This document shows, in pieces, positions 1 through 7,601 of a stretch of DNA of 35,590 nucleotides. The notes under the pieces were generated by a model. The model ran no database searches, had not been told where the DNA came from, and was given only the letters and a program-made list of their open reading frames with translations. Source of the stretch: Clostridia bacterium (GTDB lineage Bacteria; Bacillota; Clostridia; UMGS1883); NCBI GenBank assembly GCA_017414645.1, contig JAFQLL010000037.1:1-35590 (forward strand), read 5' to 3'. The number at the start of each line of letters is the position of its first letter. Within the stretch, counting starts at the first letter, position 1. Both the position numbers and the translations under genes were made by a program.

Positions 1-2001
1 AACGTCCAACACGTATGTATTACCATCGCCCACCATGGAATAAATCTGATACCAGCCGTCGCCTGCATCAACTATTTTCCAGTTGTTGTAACTGCCGCCG
101 GGGTAGGATGCGCCCCACTGCTGAACGTTTGTGCCGTCGGCCGCTGTGCCACCTGTTACATCAAGATAAAGGTTGGAGTTTGCATTTTTAATCATGTAAA
201 CTGCGCCGTCCTGAATTTCGTCAGAAACTGCTACGCTTTCTGTTCTGGGCATTTCCATGTTGTGACCTAAGAAATAGTCTAACATGTGAGACTGATAATA
301 GCCCTTAGCTGTCATGCAGTTACGGTAGCAGGGGTTCTGTGCCAAGCAGTCAAAGCGATAATCTGTAGGTATTGTTGTGGAAAAGATTACAAGCTTTGAA
401 AAGTCACTGCTTGTCATAATAAATTCTTCACGCCAGTCGCCTAAAATATCGCCGTAGAACATGGGCACGCCACGGTCACTACGCACGCAGTCTGTCACCT
501 TCCAGGTTGTCATAAGTCGGTTGGTTGAACCATTATTATAATCCCACTTTTCGATCTTACCATCGTTAAAGGATTCGCTGAGGAGGTCGCCGTCCCACCA
601 GAGTCTTAATACGGGATAAAGACTGGAGGTATTTATCTGCTTACCACTCATAGAGTAAAGCCCCTGGAAGGACCAGCACTCAAAGCCGTCGTAGTTGGGG
701 TCAACGTCACCAACGTTACCTCTTGCTACGTCAGCTGTGCCTGATGCAGCGTAATTTGTCCATATCAATTTACCTGTTGATGCGTTGTAGAAGTATTCCA
801 AAAGACCTGATGCATTGTCCTGCTGAATACCATAGCCCATCATTTCGTTATTGTTATTAGAATTGCTGAAGGAGCCCACGTACCAACGGTCTCCGTGAAC
901 TACCTTGTCAACAGTGTAGCGGAGGCTACCGTCACCGTTAATTGCGTAGCCCATGTGCAAAACTTCGTCGTTACCATCGTAGTCAACGTCGGCAATACGT
1001 ATCTGATGAGCCTCAGCATAGCCGGGATTTGTAAACTTCCACTGCTGCTTAAACTGACCGTTCACATAGCCATATGCAACAGTGTAGCTGTTAAAGCTCT
1101 TATCATCGTTACGGTTCTTCATCCAGCATACTACCGAGGGAGTAACGCCGTCGAGATAACCAATTTCCATCATACAAGCCTTAGGACCTGCACTTATCAT
1201 GTCGGTAGGAACAGGAGCGGATGCTTCAAGTGCACCTGTCATGCCGTTGATTACGGCAATGTCCTGTCCGTTTGTTGTTTTGTTGGAATGCACCTTGCCG
1301 TTGCCGTACACTACGCCGTCTGCCACACGAAGTAAAACCTCAGCATAGCCGTCGCAGTCGATATCGTAAACTGTTGCACCGTCCCACATACCAACATCAA
1401 TTGTGGATGCACCGGGCTCGATGTTATTTGTGTTTGTGCTGTTATAGCCTAAGTCAATTGTCCAGAGGTATGTACCGTCGTGGAGGTATGCTTCCAATTT
1501 TTGTGTTTCGCCCCACAGTCTGTCCAGCAAATAATCGTACTTGCCGTCGCCGTTAAAGTCGCCTACCCAGATAAAGTGGATTGTACCGCCACTCTTAATG
1601 GGCACTGTTAAAAACTGCGAGCCCGAATTTGCGGCAAGTGTGAAATTGCCGTCGGTGTCACGTTCCACACCACGCATAACAGTTTTTACAAAATATGTGT
1701 TATTCTTAGATAAATCCGCCGTTGTGTCGGTAAAGTTTGTACCGCCGTAAAGAGGTTCCTCATTCAGCTTTACGGTTGCACCGTCTGTTGTTCTGTAAAC
1801 ATTAAAGCCCACATAAGGGTCATCAGAAACTAAAAGTCGCCAGCTTACAAAAACAGAGTTTCCGTTTCGCACAGCTACAACACCGCGGTCAAGATATTCC
1901 ATATCTCTGTTTGTTGCAGCAGCTACGCCAATTGTACCAAGTGGTGCTGCAAACGCCATGATCATTACCAACGTAAGCAGCATTGATAAAAACTTTTTCA
2001 T
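1..2001 (-). CDS. Rhamnogalacturonan lyase, PL11 family, with C-terminal ricin-type domain (3' end cut by window)
   Basis: Secreted enzyme predicted to cleave the rhamnogalacturonan I backbone of pectin by beta-elimination. The frame is open from the ATG at 2001 to the window edge (667 codons, no stop). The start follows a GGGAGAGAGA ribosome binding site. Residues 1 to about 28 are a signal peptide (MKKFLSMLLTLVMIMAF). The text after it, NRDMEYLDRGVVAV and GFNVYRTTDG, matches the beta-sheet N-terminal domain of YesW-type lyases. Further family signatures are WVGDFNGDGKYD, DIDCDGYAEVLLR, IADVDYDGNDEVLHMG, FYGDILGDWREE and DYFLGHNMEMPR, the aspartate-rich calcium-binding turns of the beta-propeller. 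From about residue 598 a ricin-B-like region begins (GAVYMIKNANSNLYLDV, then a QQW motif). It is incomplete here. Family assignment is firm; exo or endo action cannot be read from this. Confidence 0.93.
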   Translation of the reverse strand, partial: MKKFLSMLLTLVMIMAFAAPLGTIGVAAATNRDMEYLDRGVVAVRNGNSVFVSWRLLVSDDPYVGFNVYRTTDGATVKLNEEPLYGGTNFTDTTADLSKNNTYFVKTVMRGVERDTDGNFTLAANSGSQFLTVPIKSGGTIHFIWVGDFNGDGKYDYLLDRLWGETQKLEAYLHDGTYLWTIDLGYNSTNTNNIEPGASTIDVGMWDGATVYDIDCDGYAEVLLRVADGVVYGNGKVHSNKTTNGQDIAVINGMTGALEASAPVPTDMISAGPKACMMEIGYLDGVTPSVVCWMKNRNDDKSFNSYTVAYGYVNGQFKQQWKFTNPGYAEAHQIRIADVDYDGNDEVLHMGYAINGDGSLRYTVDKVVHGDRWYVGSFSNSNNNNEMMGYGIQQDNASGLLEYFYNASTGKLIWTNYAASGTADVARGNVGDVDPNYDGFECWSFQGLYSMSGKQINTSSLYPVLRLWWDGDLLSESFNDGKIEKWDYNNGSTNRLMTTWKVTDCVRSDRGVPMFYGDILGDWREEFIMTSSDFSKLVIFSTTIPTDYRFDCLAQNPCYRNCMTAKGYYQSHMLDYFLGHNMEMPRTESVAVSDEIQDGAVYMIKNANSNLYLDVTGGTAADGTNVQQWGASYPGGSYNNWKIVDAGDGWYQIYSMVGDGNTYVLDV

Positions 2002-2108
2002 TCTTCTCTCTCCCTTTTTTGTGTATTTTGCATTAATTTCGATTAAATATTATCAAAAATTTATGCACTTTCACATAGCCAGGATTGCTTTTTACATTGC
2101 AAATATTG

Positions 2109-3296
2109 TCATTCATTTTTCTTGGAATTTATGTTTTTTGCTAAAAATAATACACATAAAAGGTTAGGAAGAGCCATTAAAGCACATGAAATATCGCCTA
2201 TTGCCCAGGCAATTTCAAGGCCTATTACAGCACCAATAAAAACAGCAAAAGCATAAACAACCTTATAAACTTCCTTTTTCTTTTCGCCAAAAAGATACGC
2301 CGTGCACTCAAGCCCGAAGTAGGACCAACCCACAATTGTTGTAAAGGCAAAAAAGGTTATTGCTAAGTCAAGCACACCTCCGCCCAATGACCCTAAGGCT
2401 GAATAAAAAGCTGACTGCGTGCTTGACGCCCCTGCCGATAATATAGCAACCGCCGTAAGTGTGCACATTACAATGGTGTCGACAAAAATTGAAACTGAGC
2501 CGATTACACCTTGCTTATGAGGGCTTTTTGTGTTTGATTTTGAGGAAAGTATAACCGTGCTTCCTACCCCTGCTTCTCCACTCATAACGCCTCTGGCAAT
2601 ACCGTTTGCCAACGCACCGCCCATAATTGCACGGGACGAAAAGGCCTCGGAGAAAATACTTTTAAAAACAAAAGGGATATTTTCACGGTTAATTAAAATA
2701 ACCATAAGTGCCGACACAATAAAAAACACGCTCATTACAGGCACAAAAAAATCGGTAAATCGGGTTATTCCCTTTATGCCACCCTTTACAATTAAAAAGG
2801 CAAGAAATGCAAACAAAATGCCTGTAAGCCACTTTTCAACACCAAAACCTGTGTAAAGAGCAGTTGCAGCAGAATTAGCCTGTATCATGTTGCCTATGCC
2901 TAAAGATGTTATAATGCAAAAGAATGCGAAGGCCTTTGAAATTTTGTCGGGCATGTAGCCAATGGGCTTTTTATCGGTTTTGTATATTTTGCCCAGGGCG
3001 TTTTCGCAGTAGCTTACACACATGCCGAAAAGTGCCGCAACCCACATCCAGAAAACGCTACCCGGACCGCCAACTCCAATGGCAAGCGACACACCAACAA
3101 TATTGCCTGTTCCAATTGTTGAGGCAAGGTTTACAAACAAGGTCTGCACAGGCGACACATCGCCCTCGCCTTTTTCGTTCTGTACTCTTTTTGCACCCTT
3201 GTTTTTTATAATTGCAAAAACGCATACTGCACCCGTTAACAAAAATAAGGGCACGAACATATAATTCCACAAAAAGTTTTTAACCAAATCAAGCAT
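2109..3296 (-). CDS. Alanine/glycine:cation symporter family (AGCS) transporter
   Basis: Integral membrane sodium-coupled importer, usually of alanine or glycine. The family signature is clear near the N-terminus: GTGNIVGVSLAIGVGGPGSVFWMW. Also conserved are GIGNMIQANS and FAFTTIVGWSYFGLE. There are roughly ten hydrophobic segments. At 395 residues it is shorter than the usual 440-480, with a short N-terminus, but all core motifs are present, so it is probably functional. I chose the ATG at 3296 over the GTG at 3305 because the GGAG of the ribosome binding site overlaps the GTG and sits 8 nt before the ATG. It is divergent from the GH13 gene. Substrate is inferred from the family only. Confidence 0.9.
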   Translation of the reverse strand: MLDLVKNFLWNYMFVPLFLLTGAVCVFAIIKNKGAKRVQNEKGEGDVSPVQTLFVNLASTIGTGNIVGVSLAIGVGGPGSVFWMWVAALFGMCVSYCENALGKIYKTDKKPIGYMPDKISKAFAFFCIITSLGIGNMIQANSAATALYTGFGVEKWLTGILFAFLAFLIVKGGIKGITRFTDFFVPVMSVFFIVSALMVILINRENIPFVFKSIFSEAFSSRAIMGGALANGIARGVMSGEAGVGSTVILSSKSNTKSPHKQGVIGSVSIFVDTIVMCTLTAVAILSAGASSTQSAFYSALGSLGGGVLDLAITFFAFTTIVGWSYFGLECTAYLFGEKKKEVYKVVYAFAVFIGAVIGLEIAWAIGDISCALMALPNLLCVLFLAKNINSKKNE

Positions 3297-3331
3297 GTTA
3301 TTCACTCCAGGGTTATAGTATGGAAAAACGG

Positions 3332-3345
3332 GGTAAATTATTACC
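3332..3345. promoter_or_regulatory. Possible operator palindrome between divergent symporter and GH13 genes
   Basis: GGTAA-ATTA-TTACC is a perfect 5+4+5 inverted repeat lying just upstream of the GH13 promoter and within the symporter leader. It could be a regulator site shared by the two divergent genes. It is short and AT-rich, so chance is possible. Confidence 0.25.
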
Positions 3346-3351
3346 GAAAAG

Positions 3352-3380
3352 TTGACTTTAACCTCTTTTTTTGCTATACT
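3352..3380 (+). promoter_or_regulatory. Sigma-A-type promoter of the GH13 gene
   Basis: TTGACT (3352-3357), a 17-bp spacer and TATACT (3375-3380). Transcription would start near 3387, which leaves about 30 nt of leader before the ATG at 3418 and rules out the longer open frame that starts at the -35 box. Confidence 0.75.
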
Positions 3381-3417
3381 TTACTGGAATATATTTCTTT
3401 TTATTTTGGAGGCGTTT

Positions 3418-5352
3418 ATGAATCTTGAACACAATTCCAGAAAATCCTTTTACCGCTTTCCCAAGGGAGCAGTAAAAACCGATTCTACTATAAGATTACG
3501 CATCAGTGTAGCGTCCATGTTTATCCCTGACAGGGTTTCTTTGTATGTAAACACGGTAGAATACCAGATGCATTATATATTTTCTCTTGCAGGCTCACGC
3601 GTGTACGAATGCACCATAAAAACCCCCTCTGACGGTGGTTTGTTGTGGTATTCCTTCAAGGTTGATGCCGACGGCGAAACAAAATGGTATTCCAATAATG
3701 ACCGCTTTTTAGGCGGCATCGGTCAGGCGTATGACGAAAAGCCTGCCATTGCATATCAGATAACAGTTTATGATAAGGAATATAAAACACCCGATTGGAT
3801 AAAGAATGCCGTTGTTTATCAGATTTTTCCCGACCGCTTTTTCCGCGGAGAGGACACACCAATTCACGGCATCCCACGTAATTGGGGTGACGAGCCCTTC
3901 TACACCGCCGAGCAGTTTGGCGGAGAGTACCTTTCCAATGACTTTTTCGGTGGCACACTTTCGGGCATTGAGCAAAAGCTTCCCTATCTTCATAACATGG
4001 GCGTAACTGCAATTTATTTAAACCCCATATTTAAAGCCTTTTCCAATCACCGCTACGATACAGGTGACTACGAAAATATTGACGATACCTTAGGCACAAA
4101 CGAAGACTTTGTTCGCCTTGCGCGGAAGGCTAAAGAAATGGGCATACGCCTCATTCTTGATGGCGTTTTCAGCCACACAGGCTCCGACAGCCGTTATTTC
4201 AATAAGTACGGCAATTACAACTCTGTAGGTGCTTATCAGAGCGAAAATTCGCCCTTCTACAGCTGGTATCACTTCCATGACGACAGAGACCATTACGATT
4301 CCTGGTGGGGCTTTGACACACTTCCCAACACAGAAGAACTGGACCCCGAATATGAAAAGTATATTTTAACCAATCCCGACAGCATTATAAAGCGCTGGAT
4401 TGAAAACGGTGCTTCAGGCTGGCGATTGGACGTTGCCGACGAATTACCCGACAAGTTTATTATGGATTTAAGAAAAGCAGTAAAGGAAAAAGACCCGGAT
4501 GCACTTGTTATAGGCGAAGTGTGGGAGGATGCTTCCAACAAAATAAGCTACGGCGAAAAGCGCAGGTTTCTTTTAGGTAAATCCCTCGACGGTGTAATGA
4601 ATTACGTTTTCCGCGGTGCAGTGCTTGATTATCTCACAGGTGGCGACGCGCACCTTTTCGCTCAGCGCACCCTCTCCATGATTGAAAACTACCCTGCCGA
4701 GGCTCTTTATGCATCCTTAAACCTTATTTCAACACATGACGTGCCCCGTGCACTTACAATTTTGTCTAATGCTCCCTCTGTAGCAGGCCTTGACCGCAAC
4801 GCTCAGAAGGCTGTTGTGGTATCGCCCGAAGACCGTGAGCTTGGTTTAAAGAGGTTAAAACTTGCAACACTTATGCAGTTCACACTGCCCGGTGCCCCTT
4901 GTGTATATTATGGCGACGAAATAGGCATGTATGGCTATGCCGACCCATTTAACCGCCGTTGCTTCGACTGGAGCAAAATTAACTGCGAGCTTCACGATTT
5001 AACAAAGAAATATGCCGAGCTTCACCATAAGTATCAGGTGTTAAGAACAGGCGAGGTTAACATGGTGTTTACAGTTAATTCAACCGTGTGCTACCTTCGT
5101 TATAACAATGTTTTCGGCGCCGATAAAACAAAGTTCAAGGTGCTTACCTGCATAAATGCATCGGAAACCAACGAAGAAAAGCTTCATCTTGAAATGGGCA
5201 GGTTTAATTTCGACACAGCTGTTGACTTTGAAACAGGTGAAGAAATCCCCTACGAAAACCATGCTCTCGATGTGGTTGTTCCTCCCCTTTCTGCTAAGAT
5301 TTATATTTTGGAAAAATGTACAGCTGAGTGCTATGACACAGAATATATTTAA
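3418..5352 (+). CDS. GH13 alpha-glucan hydrolase (cyclomaltodextrinase / neopullulanase / maltogenic amylase type)
   Basis: Cytoplasmic glycoside hydrolase acting on maltodextrins, cyclodextrins or pullulan fragments; 644 residues. No signal peptide. The first ~120 residues form the beta-sandwich (CBM34-like) N-domain typical of this subgroup. A (beta/alpha)8 barrel follows, with all four GH13 regions: region I DGVFSHTG (D248), region II GWRLDVADE (nucleophile D338), region III VIGEVWED (acid/base E367) and region IV LISTHDVPRA (D441). YYGDEIGMYGYADPFNRR after the barrel is also typical. The start was chosen for TTGGAGG 6 nt upstream, downstream of a good promoter. The intact triad implies an active enzyme; exact specificity cannot be told. 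It would use imported oligosaccharides, but no sugar transporter is adjacent. Confidence 0.92.
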   Translation: MNLEHNSRKSFYRFPKGAVKTDSTIRLRISVASMFIPDRVSLYVNTVEYQMHYIFSLAGSRVYECTIKTPSDGGLLWYSFKVDADGETKWYSNNDRFLGGIGQAYDEKPAIAYQITVYDKEYKTPDWIKNAVVYQIFPDRFFRGEDTPIHGIPRNWGDEPFYTAEQFGGEYLSNDFFGGTLSGIEQKLPYLHNMGVTAIYLNPIFKAFSNHRYDTGDYENIDDTLGTNEDFVRLARKAKEMGIRLILDGVFSHTGSDSRYFNKYGNYNSVGAYQSENSPFYSWYHFHDDRDHYDSWWGFDTLPNTEELDPEYEKYILTNPDSIIKRWIENGASGWRLDVADELPDKFIMDLRKAVKEKDPDALVIGEVWEDASNKISYGEKRRFLLGKSLDGVMNYVFRGAVLDYLTGGDAHLFAQRTLSMIENYPAEALYASLNLISTHDVPRALTILSNAPSVAGLDRNAQKAVVVSPEDRELGLKRLKLATLMQFTLPGAPCVYYGDEIGMYGYADPFNRRCFDWSKINCELHDLTKKYAELHHKYQVLRTGEVNMVFTVNSTVCYLRYNNVFGADKTKFKVLTCINASETNEEKLHLEMGRFNFDTAVDFETGEEIPYENHALDVVVPPLSAKIYILEKCTAECYDTEYI

Positions 5353-5382
5353 CAAAATGGGGCACAGTCCCCATTTTGTTAA
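5349..5382 (+). terminator. Hairpin overlapping the GH13 stop codon
   Basis: A 14-bp perfect inverted repeat, TTAACAAAATGGGG / CCCCATTTTGTTAA, with a CACAGT loop. It contains the stop codon and is not followed by a U-run, so it is only a terminator-like hairpin. A repeat starts immediately after it, the same arrangement as at rlmD and licD. Confidence 0.5.
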
Positions 5383-5495
5383 TGAATATTGAAAAACGAA
5401 TAATGAATAATTCAGGAAGAAATTCGCACCGCGAATTTCTTTCATTCGTTCTGCACTCTGCATTCTGCATTTTACATTATCAAATCAACGAGGTG
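5383..5495 (-). repeat. Small non-coding repeat with TTCGC hairpin (copy 1)
   Basis: Low-complexity imperfect repeats (ATTCTGCA/ACTCTGCA/ATTCTGCA) flank a perfect hairpin, AGAAATTCGC (5418-5427), loop ACC, GCGAATTTCT (5431-5440). The segment resembles 33608-33702, which has the same plan with different paired bases (GATTTTCGC-ATA-GCGAAAATC). It separates the GH13 gene from rlmD. I read it as a MITE-like intergenic repeat; boundaries are approximate. Confidence 0.55.
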
Positions 5496-5500
5496 TTTTT

Positions 5501-6859
5501 ATGACAAACCCCAACATTTTCACATCGCCAATATATTCAGTAGCCGAGGACGGCAGCGGCATTGCAAAATGCGACGGCTACACCGTTTTTGTAAAGGGCG
5601 CTGTTATTGGTGACGAATGTAAAATTGAAATTACAAAGCGCAATAAAACCTATGGTTTCGGCAAGCTTTTAGAGGTTACAAAGCCCTCTCAGAGCCGCGT
5701 TGAGCCCATTTGCCCACAGTTTAAGGAGTGCGGCGGCTGCACTCTTTTACATACAGACTATGAAACACAACTTAAAATAAAAAAAGAAACCGTTTACAAT
5801 GCCCTTACACGCATTGGCGGCTTTGAAGACATTTTTGTGCACGACACAATCCCTTCTGTGCCCAATTTTAACTACCGCAACAAAAGCCAGTACCCTGTTG
5901 GTGGAACGGCAAGCAATGTGAAAATAGGTTTTTATGCGCCAAGAAGCCACAATGTTGTAAATTCTGATTCCTGTGCAATAGAAAACCCCGATGCAAGAAT
6001 TATTCTTGATGCTTTCCGTTGCTGGATGGAAAAATACCACATTTTACCCTATAACGAAGAAAAGCACACAGGTACAATACGCCACATATATTCTCGCACG
6101 GGCGAAAGCATTATGGTTGTTATTGTATCACGCACAAGGGAAATTGAGCATCTGGAAGAATTAAAAAATGAGCTTTTAAGCCTTAAGCTGTCAAAGCCCA
6201 TTGGTGGCATTGTTGTAAACATAAATTCACAAAGGACAAATACCATATTAGGCAAATACGACTACACGGTTTTTGGCGAAAAATTTATTTATGCAAAAAT
6301 TGACGACATTACCTACAAGGTTAACTATAAGTCCTTCTTCCAGGTAAACCCATACACCACAAACCTTTTGTACAAAAAAGCTTTAGAGTTATGCTCACTT
6401 ACCGGCAATGAAACCGTGTTCGACCTTTACTGTGGTATAGGCACAATAAGCCTTTTTCTTGCACGAAATGCAAAAAAGGTTATTGGCGTTGAAATTGTGC
6501 CCGAAGCAATAGAAGATGCTCGTGAAAACGCCCGTCTTAACAGCATGGAAAATGCCCGGTTTTATTGCGGTGCTGCAGAAGAGGTGTGCCCTCCCCTTAT
6601 TAAGGCAGGGGAAAAAGCAGACGTTGTAGTTGTTGACCCACCAAGAAAAGGCTGCGACGAAAAGCTACTTGATGCCATAGGCAAAATGAAACCCGATAAA
6701 ATTGTTTATGTTTCCTGCAATGTGTCTACCCTTGCAAGAGACGCAAAAATTCTCCACGAAAAATACGGCTATGAAATGAAAGAAGCTTTTCCCTTTGACC
6801 AGTTTCCGCATTCAATGCATGTTGAAGCAGTTGCACTGCTTCAACATGCATTGAACTAA
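5501..6859 (+). CDS. rlmD: 23S rRNA (uracil-5-)-methyltransferase, RlmD/RlmCD type
   Basis: Makes 5-methyluridine in 23S rRNA from S-adenosylmethionine. Residues 1-60 are a TRAM RNA-binding domain. Iron-sulfur ligands are C71, C77 and C80 (CPQFKECGGC) and C158. The SAM site is DLYCGIGT (308-315), with VVDPPRKGCDE at 378-386. The catalytic cysteine is C406 in YVSCN, and the C-terminal glutamate lies in HVEAVALL. In Gram-positives one such enzyme (RlmCD) can modify two sites, so the specificity is open. The start ATG has GAGGTG upstream. The last residues (QHALN) are unusual: they are encoded by an inverted copy of the preceding 21 bp, and the stop codon lies at the edge of an inserted repeat. 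Confidence 0.93.
   Translation: MTNPNIFTSPIYSVAEDGSGIAKCDGYTVFVKGAVIGDECKIEITKRNKTYGFGKLLEVTKPSQSRVEPICPQFKECGGCTLLHTDYETQLKIKKETVYNALTRIGGFEDIFVHDTIPSVPNFNYRNKSQYPVGGTASNVKIGFYAPRSHNVVNSDSCAIENPDARIILDAFRCWMEKYHILPYNEEKHTGTIRHIYSRTGESIMVVIVSRTREIEHLEELKNELLSLKLSKPIGGIVVNINSQRTNTILGKYDYTVFGEKFIYAKIDDITYKVNYKSFFQVNPYTTNLLYKKALELCSLTGNETVFDLYCGIGTISLFLARNAKKVIGVEIVPEAIEDARENARLNSMENARFYCGAAEEVCPPLIKAGEKADVVVVDPPRKGCDEKLLDAIGKMKPDKIVYVSCNVSTLARDAKILHEKYGYEMKEAFPFDQFPHSMHVEAVALLQHALN
6811..6855. repeat. 21-bp perfect inverted duplication of the rlmD 3' end
   Basis: Positions 6811-6831 are repeated in reverse complement at 6835-6855, separated by TGC. The left arm encodes SMHVEAV; the right arm gives the new C-terminal codons and then meets the repeat element (AACTAAG). 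There is no U-run after the hairpin, so it is not a standard terminator. Confidence 0.9.
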
Positions 6860-7057
6860 GTTTGCCTTACGGCAAGTGAAGTTGACTAACGTCAGTGAAG
6901 TTACTCCGTAGTGAAGTTTCGGCTTTCGCCGAAGTGGCACCCTGAGTGAAGCGAGGAAGTACTCTTGGGGTACAAACTTAACTTCACTTTGTTCCGTGAA
7001 CAAAACTTCACTGTGAATACAATGAACAACTTCACTTTTGCATCAGCAAAACTTAAC
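6854..7057 (+). repeat. Structured repeat element, full copy A
   Basis: The outer end reads AACTAAGTTTGCC and the inner end ACTTAAC. The left half has three AGTGAAGTT units (6875-6883, 6894-6902, 6910-6918) alternating with short palindromes: TTGCC-TTAC-GGCAA, GAC-TAAC-GTC, ACT-CCGT-AGT and TCGGC-TTTC-GCCGA. The right half has three AACTTCACT units (6980-6988, 7004-7012, 7028-7036) with two 15-nt spacers, the first a TTGTTC/GAACAA hairpin, and ends with TTTGC-ATCA-GCAAA. The two 9-mers are mutual reverse complements, so the halves could also pair with each other. Copy C (11257-11432) has the same plan. About 60 bp in the middle (6933-6979) are specific to copy A. Confidence 0.85.
6978..7051 (+). 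repeat. 74-bp direct repeat, left copy
   Basis: This stretch is identical, base for base, to 7467-7540. It is the right half of element A. The two copies flank the S23-family gene. Perfect identity suggests a recent duplication or ongoing homogenisation. Confidence 0.95.
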
Positions 7058-7084
7058 CAAATTTTTATTAAAGGAGAAAGAACC

Positions 7085-7441
7085 ATGAAAGATTCTGAAC
7101 TTCGAATCAGATCAAAATCTTTAGCCCTTAAAATAATTTCAATCTGCGATACCGTTGATACTCGTAAGGGCAGAAGTGTTTTGGTTAACCAAATAATCAG
7201 GAGTGCAACATCAATCGGTGCTAATCTCAACGAGGCAAATTATGCTTCCAGTAAGGCAGATTTTATAAACAAATTCCATATAGCGTTAAAAGAATGTGCC
7301 GAAACTGAATATTGGATCGAAATGCTTTTAGGGTCAAATTGCATTTCTGAGGTAGTCGCTAAAGAACTTTTACAGGAATGCGGTGTTATCAGAAAATTTC
7401 TCGTTAAATCAATCAACACAGCAAAACAAAATAGCAACTAA
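7085..7441 (+). CDS. Four-helix bundle protein, S23 / Avd-like family
   Basis: 118 residues. The family (TIGR02436-type four-helix bundle) includes proteins encoded in 23S rRNA intervening sequences and is related to the Avd accessory proteins of diversity-generating retroelements, which bind nucleic acid. Hallmarks are QIIRSATSIGANLNEAN, then DFINKFHIALKECAETEYWIEMLL. No catalytic motif is known or seen. The ATG at 7085 follows AAAGGAGAAAG; the longer open frame from a TTG at 6965 runs through the repeat and has no ribosome binding site. The gene lies between 74-bp direct repeats of the structured element and ends in a hairpin. This placement makes it the obvious candidate partner of the repeat, but that role is inference. 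Confidence 0.88.
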   Translation: MKDSELRIRSKSLALKIISICDTVDTRKGRSVLVNQIIRSATSIGANLNEANYASSKADFINKFHIALKECAETEYWIEMLLGSNCISEVVAKELLQECGVIRKFLVKSINTAKQNSN

Positions 7442-7469
7442 AAGGTTGAGGTATTACCTCAACCTTTTA
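7439..7469 (+). terminator. Terminator-like hairpin at the S23-gene stop codon
   Basis: A 15-bp inverted repeat, TAAAAGGTTGAGGTA / TACCTCAACCTTTTA, centred on one T. It includes the stop codon and its descending arm ends in TTTT, so it can act as an intrinsic terminator. The half-element copy starts directly at its end. Confidence 0.7.
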
Positions 7470-7540
7470 ACTTCACTTTGTTCCGTGAACAAAACTTCAC
7501 TGTGAATACAATGAACAACTTCACTTTTGCATCAGCAAAA
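7467..7540 (+). repeat. Structured repeat element, half copy B (74-bp direct repeat, right copy)
   Basis: Identical to 6978-7051: three AACTTCACT units with their spacers and the TTTGC-ATCA-GCAAA end hairpin. The left half is absent. An additional AACTTCAC follows at 7541-7548. Confidence 0.93.
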
Positions 7541-7551
7541 AACTTCACAAT

Positions 7552-7583
7552 AAAAAAGACTCCGATTTCTCGGAGTCTTTTTT
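7552..7583. terminator. Bidirectional intrinsic terminator
   Basis: A 14-bp stem, AAAAAAGACTCCGA / TCGGAGTCTTTTTT, with a TTTC loop. The A-run and T-run let it work on both strands. It lies between the S23-gene unit (plus) and the secreted protein ending at 7602 (minus). Confidence 0.9.
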
Positions 7584-7601
7584 ATTAGCCTAAGCTATTT
7601 A

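Noticed and set aside
895..1335. 146-codon plus-strand frame
   Set aside because: Antisense of the PL11 lyase, which has a continuous, recognisable minus-strand frame.
6965..7084. N-terminal extension of the S23-family protein from a TTG
   Set aside because: It reads through the repeat sequence and has no ribosome binding site; the ATG at 7085 has AAAGGAG.
7085..7441. Avd accessory gene of a diversity-generating retroelement
   Set aside because: There is no reverse transcriptase in the window, and I saw no template/variable repeat pair; the adhesin-like protein at 28669-31083 is far away.
6854..7548. CRISPR-like array (regular short repeats with spacers)
   Set aside because: The repeat is only 9 bp, changes orientation midway, and the spacers are palindromic and 7-15 bp long. 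No cas genes are present.
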